Shown: one piece after another, positions 19,681 to 29,402 of the stretch | Position numbering within the stretch: the first letter of the stretch is position 1 | How the letters are laid out: every line of letters starts with the position of its first letter | Assembly: GCA_905221605.1 (NCBI GenBank) | Contig: CAJNDS010000204.1 | Span: forward strand, 87,501 to 130,000 | DNA from: Symbiodinium natans | Lineage: Eukaryota > Sar > Dinophyceae > Suessiales > Symbiodiniaceae | Length of the DNA: 42,500 bases | Direction of reading: 5' to 3' | Notes under the pieces: model-generated | The model's input: only the letters and a program-made list of their open reading frames with translations | Databases searched by the model: none | What the model was told of the DNA's origin: nothing | Position numbers and translations under genes: made by a program

Positions 19681-19952
19681 CGGGGAAGAACGAGGGAGCT
19701 CCAAAGTGCAAGAATTGCGGGCATAGGGTTGCGGATTTAGGGAGAATGTTAGGATTTATAGGGTTTTAAAGGATTCATAGGAGTTTATATAGGGTTTGCA
19801 GGTTTTGTAGGGTTTATAGGGGCTTTTGGGGTTGTTAGGGTTTAGGGGTTTGCTGCAATCTGGCGCAGAAAGCTGGGAAGGTTGGGAGGCGGACTGGCTT
19901 CGAAAGCTGAAATGAAATGCGAAGAGCAACCATGGCTCGACTGTTGCCAGTA

Positions 19953-20105
19953 CTTGAAGGTTCATGGTACTTACTAACCACTTATAACTTAGAACTGTAC
20001 TTATAACCCTACTTATAATACCCCTAAAGGGCCTTATTGGGGTTATCCCAATTAGAAGTAGGGTTATAAGCCCAGTTATAATTGGCTAGTAAGTACCATG
20101 AAGTA
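19953..20105. mobile_element. Hairpin element, family B copy 1
   Basis: Ends TTCATGGTACTTACTAACCA / TGGCTAGTAAGTACCATGAA with internal TTATAACCCTACTTATAATA-type arms. Family B copies occur at 28073, 32335 and 35123, with fragments at 30160 and 37764. Confidence 0.8.
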
Positions 20106-20473
20106 GAGGGCCATCTGACACGTTTATGCCACCCCACGCCGTGTCAGGCGGCAAAACCACCCTAACCCTAACCTATTTTTCGGGCTTAAGCCTAAGCTCA
20201 ACTCATTGCCTGCTTCCAAGATGCTTCCTCTTTCCAGGGGGTTGGGGGGGGTCCCAAGGGAGGGTTCAAGGGGTGCAGGGCTCCAAGAGGCGTAGTACAG
20301 GCGTATTATTCAGGATTGCTTTCGCCGTAAGGCTACTCGAATTCAGGGTGCCGAGTGCCGGGCTTAGGGTTTAGGGTTTAGGGAGGATAAAGCGGCGACA
20401 TCGGCGACATCCTCAAGCAACAATCACCTCACTTAGCGCTAATGACGACATGTCTTCTGCGCTCCCAACTCCT

Positions 20474-20628
20474 CGTAAGGGTCCACGTACCTTACTAGTC
20501 TATACTTGGGCCCCAAAGTCCTTATATAATGTAGGAGGTACGTTACGGCCTAAACCCTAAACCTTAAACCCTAAACCATAAACCCTAAACCCTAAACCCT
20601 ATTTAGGGACTTTATGGACCCTTAGGGC
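20474..20628. mobile_element. Family A copy 2, interrupted by telomeric repeats
   Basis: The left half matches other family A copies through CCAAAGTCCTTATATA. The right arm resumes at TTTATGGACCCTTAGGG. Between them are about eight CCCTAAA-type units (20548-20602). Confidence 0.75.
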
Positions 20629-20948
20629 CCTCTTTGCCTCCGGCTGCGCCGACTCCAGATGTAGGGGTTTAGGGCTTAGGAGGATCCACAAGGGGGCCCA
20701 ATGGAAGGGTCCATGGTTTAGGGTTTAGGGTTTAGGGTTTAGGGTTTAGGGTTTAGGGTTTAGGGTTTGTGTACCTCCTAAGGGGTTATAGGCCAATGGT
20801 ATGGATACCTTGGGGGATTCCAGGTAGACCGCAACACCTTCGCGCCATCTGATATTCAAAAACTGCACATTCCATTACAGTTGTCCTATGGGAACCCCAC
20901 CCCCAAACTCTACACCCACGACCCTCTGCTAGAGGGACAGTTCAACAC

Positions 20949-21034
20949 CCAAACAGTCCTTCTGAAAGCTGCGTATCCCACGGTACATGACCTTGGCATC
21001 GTGCTTCTGCGCGTGCTTCCAAATGTAGGTGTAC
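20949..21034 (-). CDS. Nucleotidyltransferase exon e: YRGIR motif
   Basis: Acceptor ACAAAAG|G, donor TTTGG|GTGTTG, 86 nt. It encodes YTYIWKHAQKHDAKVMYRGI then RSFQKDCL. YRGIR (RGLR/RGIR in PPAT) and the preceding aromatic-rich helix are family hallmarks. Phase 2 in and phase 1 out match exons d and f. TTTAGGG-like repeats and a G-run lie on the high side. Confidence 0.8.
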
Positions 21035-21531
21035 CTTTTGTCGAAGGAATGGTTTTAAGGCTTCAGGGTTTCAGGTCTTCGGGGGGGGGGGGGGGGGGGG
21101 TGAAGGGCTTAGGTGAGGGTTGAGAGCATAGCAGGGTGATGTTGTTCCAAAACCATGGGCACCATTGTTTTTGGCTGGGGGTCTCGGTGACAATTTTCTT
21201 CTAGCTCCGGGGGGGGAGGGGGAATTGTCCTAAGCCCTAAACCCCAAACACCTTCTCCTCCAAGTGACCGTGACAGAGAGTGCCGCAAGTCAGAAGCCCT
21301 GGTCCCTCAACCACGAAGTCCGAACCTACAGGCCCTAAGCCCGACCTCCTAGAAAAAAGTCATCCCAACAAAGGACAAAGCTCAATCACGAGAATCTCCA
21401 AACTCCAATCTCGTTGCAAATTAACCCCTAAAACCCTAGACTCTAGGCCCTAAACCCTAAACCACGGTCCTGCCCTCCCTTTTTCAAGCCCTAAAGCCTA
21501 AAGCCAAAACCCTAAATCCTAAACCCTAAAC

Positions 21532-21602
21532 CCTACAGGGCACACAATGAACACTTCTACATTGTCGAGGCCCAGCTCTCGCAGCATTGCCTTTTTGCGA
21601 TT
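21532..21602 (-). CDS. Nucleotidyltransferase exon d, donor inside telomeric array
   Basis: Acceptor GTGTCAG|A, 71 nt, donor GTAGG|GTTTAGGG. It encodes NRKKAMLRELGLDNVEVFIV then CPV, and the split Gly codon completes correctly with exon e (CPVG-YTYIW). The 5' splice site is therefore part of the CCCTAAA array at 21500-21535 on the plus strand. Confidence 0.8.
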
Positions 21603-21840
21603 CTGACACATGGCAGGGTTTGGGGTTTAGGTTTAAGGTTTAGGGTTTAGGGTTTAGGGTTTAGGGTCTAGGGTTTAGGGTTTCGGGTTTCGCGTTTAGG
21701 GTATGAGCTAGCTGGAGAGCTAAAGGGATTGTGGGAGAGTGTAAAGGGCTGGTTAAAAATCTTAAAGAGGGTTCCAAGGCATTTAGAGGGTTAAACGGGG
21801 TTTCGGGCTCAGGGTTTGGGAAACAACACGAGCAGCCAGC

Positions 21841-21890
21841 CTGCGCCGACTCAGATGCACCCGCGCCAGGTCGCGCGGGCCCATGTTCTT
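21841..21890 (-). CDS. Coding-like island in an intron
   Basis: Acceptor GTTACAG|A, donor CGCAG|GCTGG. The frame reads KNMGPRDLARVHLSRR. Its phases do not fit between exons c and d, so it is probably not part of that mRNA. Confidence 0.2.
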
Positions 21891-22088
21891 CTGTAACCCT
21901 ACATGCGATCATCAAAAACCCTGAGCACGTGAACTTAAGTGCCGCACCACCTAGGGTTCAGGGTTTAGGGTTTAGGGTTTAGGGTTTAGGGTTAGGGTTT
22001 AGGGTTTGGGGTTTGGGGTTTGGGGTTTAGGGTTTAGGGCTTAGGGTTTAGGGTTTAGGGCCTATTTTAGACTCTATGCCCTACAAAC

Positions 22089-22179
22089 CGATGGCGGGCT
22101 CAATCAGGCTGGTCTTCAAGCCACCAGTGACCCTAAAAGGGCCCAGAACAGCGGGCTCAGGATATTTCAGCTTGCAGTA
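22089..22179 (-). CDS. Coding-like island in an intron
   Basis: The frame reads YCKLKYPEPAVLGPFRVTGG then LKTSLIEPAI, donor ATCG|GTTTGTAGGG. Attractive, but its phase does not continue into exon d. It could be an alternative exon. Confidence 0.25.
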
Positions 22180-22316
22180 CTTTAGTTTGGGGTTTTGGGG
22201 GGTTTGGGGGGGGGGGGGGTCTTGGAGACTGCAACCCTAAACCCTAAACCCCAAACCCTAAACCCTAAGCCCTAAACCCTAAACCCTAAACCTACTCAGA
22301 ACCCTTAGTGTGTAAC

Positions 22317-22380
22317 AGCAAGCCAGGTGGCTCTGAGCAACTCTTGGCGGACGTATGGGTTCACGGCGTAGGTCTTCGAC
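22317..22380 (-). CDS. Nucleotidyltransferase exon c
   Basis: Acceptor CTCGGAG|G, donor CTTGCT|GTTACA, 64 nt. It encodes SKTYAVNPYVRQELLRATWL then A. Follows the conserved NP of exon b to give NPQ-SKTYAV, comparable to NPxKxYxVS..R.ELL in this fold. CCCTAAA lies on the low side and TTTAGGG on the high side. Confidence 0.7.
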
Positions 22381-22961
22381 CTCCGAGGGCGGAGTGGAAG
22401 GCTTTGGAGGGGTTTAGGGTTTAGGGTTTAGGGTTTAGGGTTCAGGGTTTAGGGTTTAGGGTTTAGGGTTCAGGGTTCAGGGTTTAGAGTTTAAGGTTTC
22501 AGGAGAGCCCCTCAGCCTTACACCCAGGAGGTTAGTCCAAAAGACCTGTGGGGTCTTGTGCCCTCAACCCTGAACCCCGAACCCTCGACCTTAAATCCAG
22601 GGGTTTAGGGTTTAGGGTTTAGGGTCTAGGGTCTAGGGCCCTGGAGCCTGGACTTCTGCTTTCGTTTGAAGGGTTTCGGAGCCTAAGCCCGGAACCCCCT
22701 TGCCACACACCCGGGCTCCAGCTTGTTGCCTTGGTTTCGGCGTGCATTTCAGGGTTTGGGGTTGAGGGATACAGGCCTGTCTGGGTGTTCCTAAACCCTA
22801 AACCCTAAACCCTAAATCCCCAAACCCCTAAACCCCTAAACCCCTAAACCCCTAAGCCCCTCGAGCTGAAGTCGTCTACCCTACCGATGAAGTCTCCCCA
22901 ACATCTTCTGCCTCGAGACCGCCTCCACCTCGGGTTTCTGAGGGATACAAGCCCTGTGTCA

Positions 22962-23070
22962 CCCTAAGGGTCCATGTACCTTATTATTCTGTACTTGGGC
23001 CCCAAAGTCCTTATATAGGAGGTACTTTAAGGCGCAAGTTGTCCCTATGTTGGTACATGGACCCTTAGGG
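22962..23070. mobile_element. Hairpin element, family A copy 3
   Basis: Complete: CCCTAAGGGTCCATGTACCT to TGGTACATGGACCCTTAGGG, with inner TACTTGGGCC and GGCGCAAGT remnants. In the intron between exons b and c. Confidence 0.85.
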
Positions 23071-23209
23071 TAAGGCTTCAAGGGAACAAGGGCACCTTGT
23101 GTGTACGTTATGGTATCCGACATCTAGGAAAATTTGCAAAACGCTGGAAATGCACATGGACGCCAACTCTCCCAGGCCAAAAAGCCCTAAGCCCTAAGCC
23201 CTACACCCC

Positions 23210-23310
23210 AAACCCTAAACCCTAAACCCTAAACCCTAAACCCTAAACCCTAAACCCTAAACCCTAAACCCTAAACCCTAAACCTAAACCCTAAACCCTA
23301 AACCCTAGAC
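23210..23310. repeat. CCCTAAA array
   Basis: About 14 units on the low side of exon b. Confidence 0.95.
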
Positions 23311-23330
23311 CCGAAATACGAAGACCGAGC

Positions 23331-23374
23331 TGCGGGTTAACGCCGATGACCATGTGCACACGCTCATACCTCGC
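23331..23374 (-). CDS. Nucleotidyltransferase exon b
   Basis: Acceptor CGCCCAG|G, donor CCGCA|GCTCGG (GC type), 44 nt. It encodes ARYERVHMVIGVNP and most of Gln. This is the beta-strand after the HxGH helix, ending in the conserved NP. The frame is open further 5', so a longer exon starting at CCATAG| is possible. Confidence 0.75.
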
Positions 23375-23794
23375 CTGGGCGGTTGCCCGGTCCCGGTGGC
23401 TATGGAGAGGACTAAAGGGGGGTTTAGGGTTTAGGGTTTAGGGTTTAGAGTTTAGGGTTTAGGGTTTAGGGTTAGGGCCCTTGCAGGGGCATAAAGTTTC
23501 GGCCTTCGCGTATATCGGGTCCACACAAACCCTAACCCCAAGAGCCGGTGTGCTACCTGAGGCGCCCGCAACCCTACGACCTAGGCGCCAAACCCCCAAG
23601 TCTTGAAGCCCAAGTCGAAAATCCGAAGCCCTAAGCTCCAAACCATGTCCACAAAAACCCTGATCCCTAACCCAAACCCCCAAAACCCTAAACCCGAAAG
23701 CCTGAAAGGCCCTAAACCCCAAACCCCTCACTATTCCACCAGCTCAGCCTTGGCACTGCAAGGTATCTTGCCACTTCCTGAGGGCCACATGCAG

Positions 23795-23978
23795 CAGTTA
23801 GGTTTAGGGTTTAGGGTTTAGGGTTTAGGGTTTAGGGTTTAGGGTTTAGGGTTTAGGGTTTAGGGTTTAGGGTTTAGGGTTTAGGGTTTAGGGTTTAGGG
23901 TTTAGGGCTTAGGGCTTAGGGCTTAGGGCTTAGGGCTTAGGGTTTAGGGTTTAGGGTTTAGGGTTTAGGGTTTAGGGC
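23795..23978. repeat. TTTAGGG array with five CTTAGGG units
   Basis: About 26 units including a homogeneous block of GCTTAGG variants at 23907-23942. Confidence 0.97.
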
Positions 23979-24309
23979 CCACAGACCACAGACCACTCAC
24001 TCACTCCCAAACCCCCCAAAGTCCCAACTACCAAACTCTGAAACTTCCCACGTGCCCCAACTCCCGAACCCTGAAACACAAAACCCGAGAGAACCCCTTC
24101 CCATGACTTTGAGTGTTTAAGACGAGGATGCTTCACTCTTAACCCGAAACCCTCAACCCTCATTGCGGTCTCAGGTTGCGGGTTTAGGGTTTAGGGTTTA
24201 GGGTTTAGGGAGTCAGGCAGCAGACTAACAGCAAGCAGTCTTCAAGACAACTCTCGGCGGAACCCTTTGCAAGAATGGCCGAAAAAAAGCTCTCAACAAT
24301 ATTCCCACA

Positions 24310-24500
24310 TGTGACCCTCTTAAACCCACTACTTGGTAGCCCAGTAACCATATGAAACCCCCTAAACCCTAAACCCTAAACCCGAAACCCTAACCCTAAA
24401 CCCTAAACCCTAATCCCTTTTTTGGGTGGGTTACTTTAGAAGGGAACCCTGAATGGGTACCACTGGGCTACCAAACAAATATGACCCTCTGAAACCCAAT
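24310..24500. mobile_element. Inverted-repeat element (family D/E) with telomeric loop
   Basis: TTGGTAGCCCAGTAACC and its inverse (GGTACCACTGGGCTACCAA) are separated by a CCCTAAA tract (24360-24415) and a short unique piece. Direct copies of GACCCTCTKAAACCCA flank the whole. Confidence 0.65.
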
Positions 24501-24706
24501 AAGGCTTTTGCGTGGAGGGCTTAGTTGCGTTTGGGGTTTAGCTTGGGGTCTGGGGTTTATAAGGCTTAGAGTTTTGGTTTTAAGGTTACATGCCCCAAGG
24601 GCCTACCTAGCTTGGCTTCCCCCATCGCCCTAAACCCTAAACCCTAAACCCTCAACCCTCAACCCTCAACCCTAAACCCTAAACCCTAAACCCTAAACCC
24701 TAAACC

Positions 24707-24772
24707 CAGGCAATCAAAAGCCGGAGTGGCAAGATGCCCCTGGTGCGGGGGATTGTAGGACCCGGCGATGAC
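24707..24772 (-). CDS. Nucleotidyltransferase exon a: HxGH motif
   Basis: Acceptor TCGCCCAG|G, 66 nt, donor at or next to CCTG|GGTTTAGGG inside a telomeric array. It encodes VIAGSYNPPHQGHLATPAFD then CL. G-S-(F/Y)-(N/D)-P-P-H-x-G-H is the nucleotide-binding signature of NMNAT/PPAT enzymes, normally at the N terminus. Upstream coding exons, if any, are not identified. The exact donor base is ambiguous because the junction reads CTGG on both sides. Confidence 0.8.
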
Positions 24773-24959
24773 CTGGGCGAAGGAGGCAACCGGGGTTTAG
24801 GATTTAGGGTTTAGGGTTTACAGGGTTTAGGGTTTGGGGTTTAGGATTTAGGGTTTAGGATTTAGGGTTTAGGATTTGGGGGTTTAGGACTTGGGGTTTA
24901 GGGTTTGCAGGGGTTAGGGTTTGCAGGGGAAAGGGTTTAGAAGGTTTAGGGCTTATGTG

Positions 24960-25095
24960 GGGTTTATGCGTTTTCGTAGGGTTTATAGGGTTTAGGGTGT
25001 ATAGGGTTTATAGGGTGTATAGGGTGTATAGGTTTACAGGGTTTACAGGGTTTATAGGGTTTGTAGGGTTTATCGGGTTTAGGGTTTAGGGCTGG
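24960..25095. repeat. Diverged TTTATAGGG/TGTATAGGG repeats
   Basis: Tandem units with an extra TA (GGGTTTATA, GGGTGTATA). The 61-codon frame here (KPYKPYKP-type) is repeat translation. Confidence 0.9.
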
Positions 25096-25250
25096 ACTCG
25101 GGGGCGCAGCTGAGTGTTTTTGGAAGAGCTTGCAAACCAGAAGCCCCATGGAAGCCCCAGATGCTTCAAGGCTACATTAAACCCTAAACCCTAAACCCTA
25201 AACCCCAACCCTAAACCCTAAACCCTAACTCCTCCGAGGTGCGGCCAAAC

Positions 25251-25329
25251 CAGGCTCGGCCGTCGCAGGAGGCTGCAGAGGCTGACGCAGGTAGCTGCTG
25301 GAGCCCAGGCGGTAGCCGAAGTAGCCTCC
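25251..25329 (-). CDS. Unassigned exon candidate, acceptor in telomeric variant
   Basis: Acceptor TTTAGGGTGTAG|GG, itself a GGGTGTA unit; donor GCCTG|GTTTGG. The frame reads GGYFGYRLGSSSYLRQPLQP then PATAEP. Could belong to the N-terminal part of the nucleotidyltransferase gene; not proven. Confidence 0.45.
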
Positions 25330-25454
25330 CTACACCCTAAACCCTAAACCCTAAACCCTAAAACCTCTGTGGATCGAGGCCGACACGAGGCTTGGGCATT
25401 TGGTGTGGGTCTCGGCAAGAACCCTTGGACCCTGAACCCTGCACCGTGATTGTC

Positions 25455-25598
25455 AGGTTTAGGGTTTAGGGTTTAGGGTTTAGGGTTTAGGGTTTAGGGT
25501 TTAGGGTTTAGGGTTTAGGGTTTAGGGTTTGGGGTTTGGGGTTTAGGGTTTAGGGTTTAGGGCTTGGGGTTTAGGGTTTAGGGTTTAGGGTTTAGGGA
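25455..25598. repeat. TTTAGGG array
   Basis: About 20 units with a few TTTGGGG. The flanking sequence 25600-25790 contains a minus frame (VKCFGVRVRDVAGLRDVLHK, then ESL and a stop) that could be a terminal exon; weak. Confidence 0.95.
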
Positions 25599-25837
25599 AA
25601 TTCTCAACCCGAAACCCCAAACCCGACTCCCAAACCTTGATGAGTCTCCGTCTAGAGGCTCTCTTTGTGCAGAACATCGCGCAGCCCCGCCACATCCCTG
25701 ACCCTCACGCCGAAACACTTCACCCTTCATCCCTCACACCCTAAGCCTTCTCAAACCCAAAGTGCTTTCATCTCTCAGCCCCTAAACCCTAAACCCTAAA
25801 CCCTAAACCCTAAACCCTGAACCCAAAACCCAAAACC

Positions 25838-25936
25838 TTACGAACCCTTCGCTGGCCTAAAATACTCGCCACGGGGAGGCCGAGGCCCAGGCAGCACCTT
25901 TGGAAAACGGGAGGGCGGGGGTGGGGGGGCGGCCAT
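25838..25936 (-). CDS. Short Pro-rich open frame with ATG and stop
   Basis: 32 codons: MAAPPPPPSRFPKVLPGPRP then PRGEYFRPAKGS. Low complexity at its start; uncertain whether it is expressed. Confidence 0.25.
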   Translation of the reverse strand: MAAPPPPPSRFPKVLPGPRPPRGEYFRPAKGS

Positions 25937-26096
25937 GCTTTTCGGGGAACCGTAATCAGTTTAGGCAGTTTAGGCAGTTTAGGGTTTAGGGTCTAGGGTT
26001 TAGGGTTTAGGGTTTAGGCTTTAGGCTTTAAGGCTTACGACTGGCCTGGGCGGGCGATTTGCAAGGTTCTTCAAGTAACATATACATTTTTCTTAC

Positions 26097-26197
26097 TTGA
26101 CTCGGCAGGGTTGAGGGGCATCCTCCTTCATAAAGACTTGTTTTCGTGTCTGTGGTGGGCAGACCAGATTCGGGAAAACGTGGCCGATTGCAGACAT
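26097..26197 (-). CDS. Candidate start-codon exon with consensus donor
   Basis: ATG at 26197, then MSAIGHVFPNLVCPPQTRKQ and VFMKEDAPQPCRV, ending at AGTCAA|GTAAGA, the closest match to a canonical GT donor in the window. Product unknown. No DinoSL relic upstream. Confidence 0.4.
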
Positions 26198-26383
26198 AAT
26201 TAGACACAGGTTTTCATGGCAGAAACGACGGAAACCCCACATGCTGAAGCCCAAGCTCGCATGCGCCAAAAGCCTCTGTCCTTCAGAGTTTAGGGTTAGC
26301 GTGTAGGGTTCTAATCTAACCCTAAACCCTAAACCCTAAACCCTAAACCCTAAACCCTAAACCCCAAGGGCCCAACAACTCCA

Positions 26384-26443
26384 GAACCCCAGGGCACGCG
26401 GAGGGCGATGCGGCCACAGCCAAGCCAAGAGCTGAGGGTGCTC
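26384..26443 (-). CDS. Unassigned exon candidate
   Basis: Acceptor TCACCCAG|G. The frame reads STLSSWLGCGRIALRVPW and runs on to telomeric repeat. TTTAGGG on the high side, CCCTAAA on the low side. Confidence 0.4.
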
Positions 26444-26496
26444 CTGGGTGAGGGTTTAGGGTGTAGGGTCTAGGGTTTAGGGTTTAGGGTTTAGGG

Positions 26497-26632
26497 TTTG
26501 GGGTTTGGGGTTTGGGGTTTGGGGTTTGGGGTTTGGGGTTTGGGGTTTGGGGTTTGGGGTTGGGGGTTTGGGGTTTGGGGTTTGGGGTTTGGGGTTTGGG
26601 GTTTGGGGTTTGGGGTTTGGGGTTTGGGTTTG
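26497..26632. repeat. TTTGGGG array
   Basis: About 19 homogeneous GGGTTTG units; followed at 26684-26727 by a T-run and a G-run of about 27. The 80-codon GFGVWGL frame is repeat translation. Confidence 0.97.
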
Positions 26633-26691
26633 GGTTTAGGGGGTTTAGGGGATTCGGAGTTCAGGGTTCTTAAGGACTTTTGTCTTTTTTT

Positions 26692-26722
<31 letters not shown>

Positions 26723-26971
26723 GGGGGTCGGGGGGGTTAAGGTAAGCGCAGGGGCTGAGGCGCTTGGCTTTAGGCTAAACCCAAAACCCTGTTTGGCCTC
26801 TTAAACCCCAAACCCTAAACCCTAAACCCCAAACCCTAAGCCTACAAATTTGGTTGGCGTTTCTCAGGCTTGGCTCCGAGCCAAACCCTAAACCCTAAAC
26901 CCTACATACACCCTAAACCCTAAACCCAAAACCCTAAACCTGCAAACCCAGGCTCCGAGTCTGGTAACCCA

Positions 26972-27032
26972 GGGGTTTCCAGCGACTTTCTTCAGCCGCA
27001 ATGCCGACGTGGCCACCAGCCTTGCCATCGGC
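26972..27032 (-). CDS. Unassigned exon candidate
   Basis: Acceptor CTCCCAG|G, donor CCTGG|GTTACC. The frame reads ADGKAGGHVGIAAEESRWKP. TTTAGGG on the high side. Confidence 0.4.
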
Positions 27033-27609
27033 CTGGGAGGGGTTTAGGGTTTAGGGTTTAGGGTTTAGGGTCTAGGTTCAGGGATTCCCTCATTGAGGTT
27101 TTGGGGTTTAGGGCTTAGGTTTGGGGAGGTGTGGAGGGGAGGTGGCGGGCGGAGTAAGATGTTTCAAGGCGCAGTTCAAAGTCCCAAACCCTGAACCCTG
27201 AACCCTAAACCCTAAAAGGAGGAAGGCAAGATGCTCTACCACTCAAAGGGGGAAGGGAGCTGGAGCTGGCATCCCTGTGCATCAACGAAGCATGACTTGA
27301 AAAACCTTAAACCCACAAACCCTAAACTCTAAACCCTAAACCCCGACCCCTAAACCCTAAACCCCAAACCCCCTGAACCCTAAACCCTCAACCCTAAACC
27401 CTAAACCCCCACATGCTTTTGTAGTTTCCATCTACCAAGAATTTGAGTGTGCGTCTTTGCCGACTGAGACCGCCTGCTACAAACCCAAAACCCAAAACCC
27501 TAACCCCCAAACCATAAACCCCAAACCTCAAACCCTGAACCCGTCTCTAAACCCTAAACCCCAAAACCCTAAACCCCAAAACCCTAACCCCAAACCCTAA
27601 ACCCCAAAC

Positions 27610-27725
27610 CTTGAATCGCATGCAGACAAGGCGCGAGCATCCTGGGATGGCAGGGAGCTGCTGTGGGGGCTGGGTTACATGACGAGGGTGCCCTGTGCCC
27701 CGCAGCCAGTGCTCAGCTGCTACTG
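27610..27725 (-). CDS. Unassigned exon candidate
   Basis: The frame reads AAEHWLRGTGHPRHVTQPPQ then QLPAIPGCSRLVCMRFK, ending at TTCAAG|GTTTGGGG with the GT inside telomere-like repeat. CCCTAAA arrays lie on both sides. Confidence 0.35.
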
Positions 27726-28072
27726 TTTACATTAACCCTAAACCCTAAACCCTAAACCCTAAACCCTAAACCCTAAACCCTAAACCCTGTTTTTAAAAGA
27801 AAAAACAAAACAGCCCTCCACAACTTTGACCCTAAGAACCTGAACCCTAGAAGCACCAGACCTTACAAGACCCGCAGTTGCCCGCGAACCTTGAACACGG
27901 TTTAGGGTTTAGGGTTTAGGGTTTAGGGTTTAGGGTTTAGGGTTTAGGGTTCAGGGATTAGCTGAAGTAGCTACTGAGAGGTCGGGAAAACCCCCAGAAA
28001 CCCTAAGCCTCAAAACTCCAAAGCCCGCCGACTGGACCCGAAACCCTAAACCCTCTATGCTGGGAACTCCAT

Positions 28073-28267
28073 ACTTGGAGGTTCATGGCACTTATGGGGT
28101 TTAGGGTTTAGGGTTTAGGGTTTAGGGTTTAGGGTTTAGGGTTTAGGGTTTAGGGTTAACAGCCCCATTATAACTGTACTGTTACCCATATTAGGGCACT
28201 TAAGGGGCTTATAAGTGGGTTATGAGTACAGTTGTACTTGGTGAATAAGTACCATGAACCTCCAAGC
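28073..28267. mobile_element. Family B copy 2 with a clean telomeric insertion
   Basis: The left arm stops at CATGGCACTTAT, nine TTTAGGG units follow (28093-28157), and the element resumes at TTAACAGCCCC. Compared with the uninterrupted copy at 35123, nothing appears lost or duplicated beyond a few bases. The right end is GTACCATGAACCTCCAAG. Confidence 0.8.
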
Positions 28268-28595
28268 ACTCCATGGGAACAACAAGGCAGAAACACCCTA
28301 CCACCCTCCCTGGTCTAAGCGTGCTTTAGGTTCTTGATAACAGGGCTTTGATGGGTTCCGAAAAAAGAGGAAAACCTTCATAGTGGGTATATGCTATTCG
28401 AGGGATGAAAACCACCCTGGTGCCCCAAACTAACATAAGGGCCTGAATAATAGGGTTTCGGGGGTTGCCCTAGTATAACTATGTAGGGACCATAAGAGAC
28501 TACTATTTGTAATTACTCCCTAAACCCTGAACCCTAAACCCTAAAGCCTAAACCCTAAACCCGAAGCCCTAAGCCCTAAGCCCTAAGCCCTAAGC

Positions 28596-28703
28596 CAGGT
28601 TTCGCTGGAACTGCTCCTGAAGAAGCTCAGCCTCCCGGGCAGCGTTCGCGCGAGCTTGCGACTCGCCTGAGGCATCGCCGGGCAGGCTTTCAGACATGAA
28701 GCC
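28596..28703 (-). CDS. Unassigned exon candidate, coiled-coil-like
   Basis: Acceptor CCCAAAG|G, donor AACCTG|GCTTAGG (GC type). The frame reads GFMSESLPGDASGESQARAN then AAREAELLQEQFQRNL, with helical heptads in the second half. TTTAGGG on the high side and CCCTAAG on the low side. Product unknown. Confidence 0.5.
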
Positions 28704-28785
28704 CTTTGGGTTTAGGGTTTAGGGTTTAGGTTTTAGGGCTTAGGGCTTGGGCTTAGGGTTTAGGGTTTTGGGTTTAGGGTAGTTC

Positions 28786-28862
28786 CATGGTCCCTTCATA
28801 TGGGCCCTTCAAAGGGACCCCTTCTATTTCACAACCCTTTCAAGAGGGTAAGCGACCATGTT
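28786..28862. mobile_element. Small inverted-repeat element (family H)
   Basis: CATGGTCCCTTCATATGGGC at one end, AGGGTAAGCGACCATG at the other; partly palindromic inside. Single copy in this window. Confidence 0.4.
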
Positions 28863-29082
28863 AACGGCCCAGGAAACTGCCCTGAGACCCTGAGGCCATG
28901 AGGTCTAAACCCCAAACCTGCAACGCCTCAAACCATAAAACCTGGCGGCTTTGAACATACCAACAAATCAGGTTCAACATGAATGCGATACAGAGGTTCG
29001 CTCATGTACACATGTAATCCCACAATGCTGAAGTATATCTTTGTGGTTGGATGCACATACGCAACATACGAAGGTACACACG

Positions 29083-29175
29083 CTCGCTCGCTCGCTCATT
29101 CTCTCGCTCGCTCACACGTTCATTCGCTCATTCCAACCATTCAATTCATTCATGGAACACACACACACAGACACA
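29083..29175. repeat. CTCG/CATT and CA microsatellites
   Basis: Runs of GCTCGCTC, CATTCATT and CACACA. The overlapping frames are low complexity. Confidence 0.9.
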
Positions 29176-29178
29176 CAC

Positions 29179-29250
29179 TGAGTGCTCAAGTGAAGCAAGG
29201 GCTCGGCTGTCTCGAAACACTTTCGTGGCGTAGATTGGCGAGCTGACATC
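29179..29250 (-). CDS. Unassigned exon candidate, donor in a GT microsatellite
   Basis: Acceptor TGCCAAG|G, donor CACTCA|GTGTGTG. The frame reads DVSSPIYATKVFRDSRALAS then LEHS, 24 codons. Product unknown. Confidence 0.45.
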
Positions 29251-29402
29251 CTTGGCAGAAGCCCTAAGCATGGCCCCAAGCCCTACAAACCCCACAGAGC
29301 CGACAAAACCCTCGAAACCCTGGAAACCCATAGAAACCCCATAAACCCTTAAGCTCCACCCCAACTGTAGACTGAGCTCAGCTTCTACTTCGTCCCTCTG
29401 GT

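Larger units (their letters stand above)
17799..24772 (-). other. Split gene: HxGH nucleotidyltransferase (PPAT/NMNAT type)
   Basis: Eight minus-strand exons (24707-24772, 23331-23374, 22317-22380, 21532-21602, 20949-21034, 19267-19303, 18648-18719, 17799-17881) join in frame into a cytidylyltransferase-fold protein. It has the N-terminal GSYNPPHQGH nucleotide-binding motif, the middle NPQSKTY and YRGIR segments, and the C-terminal SSTLLR motif. Enzymes of this fold transfer a nucleotidyl group to a phosphorylated acceptor such as phosphopantetheine or NMN; the substrate cannot be fixed here. Junction phases agree throughout, using GT, GC and GA donors; only the first junction leaves a GG donor or a shifted AG. 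The N terminus before the first exon and the C terminus after the last are not identified. All introns hold telomeric repeats or hairpin elements. Confidence 0.8.

Noticed and set aside
21252-21325. Minus island SDFVVEGPGLLTCGTLCHGH with good splice sites
   Set aside because: It lies between nucleotidyltransferase exons d and e, which already join in phase. Kept as a warning that coding-like islands can be chance.
26498-26740. 80-codon frame of repeated GFGVWGL
   Set aside because: Translation of the TTTGGGG array; similar repeat frames occur at 18783, 24964 and elsewhere.
27406-27470. Opposing coding-like frames (VSIYQEFECASLPTE on plus, TLKFLVDGNYKSMW on minus)
   Set aside because: Both strands look equally plausible and neither matches a family, so no exon is called.
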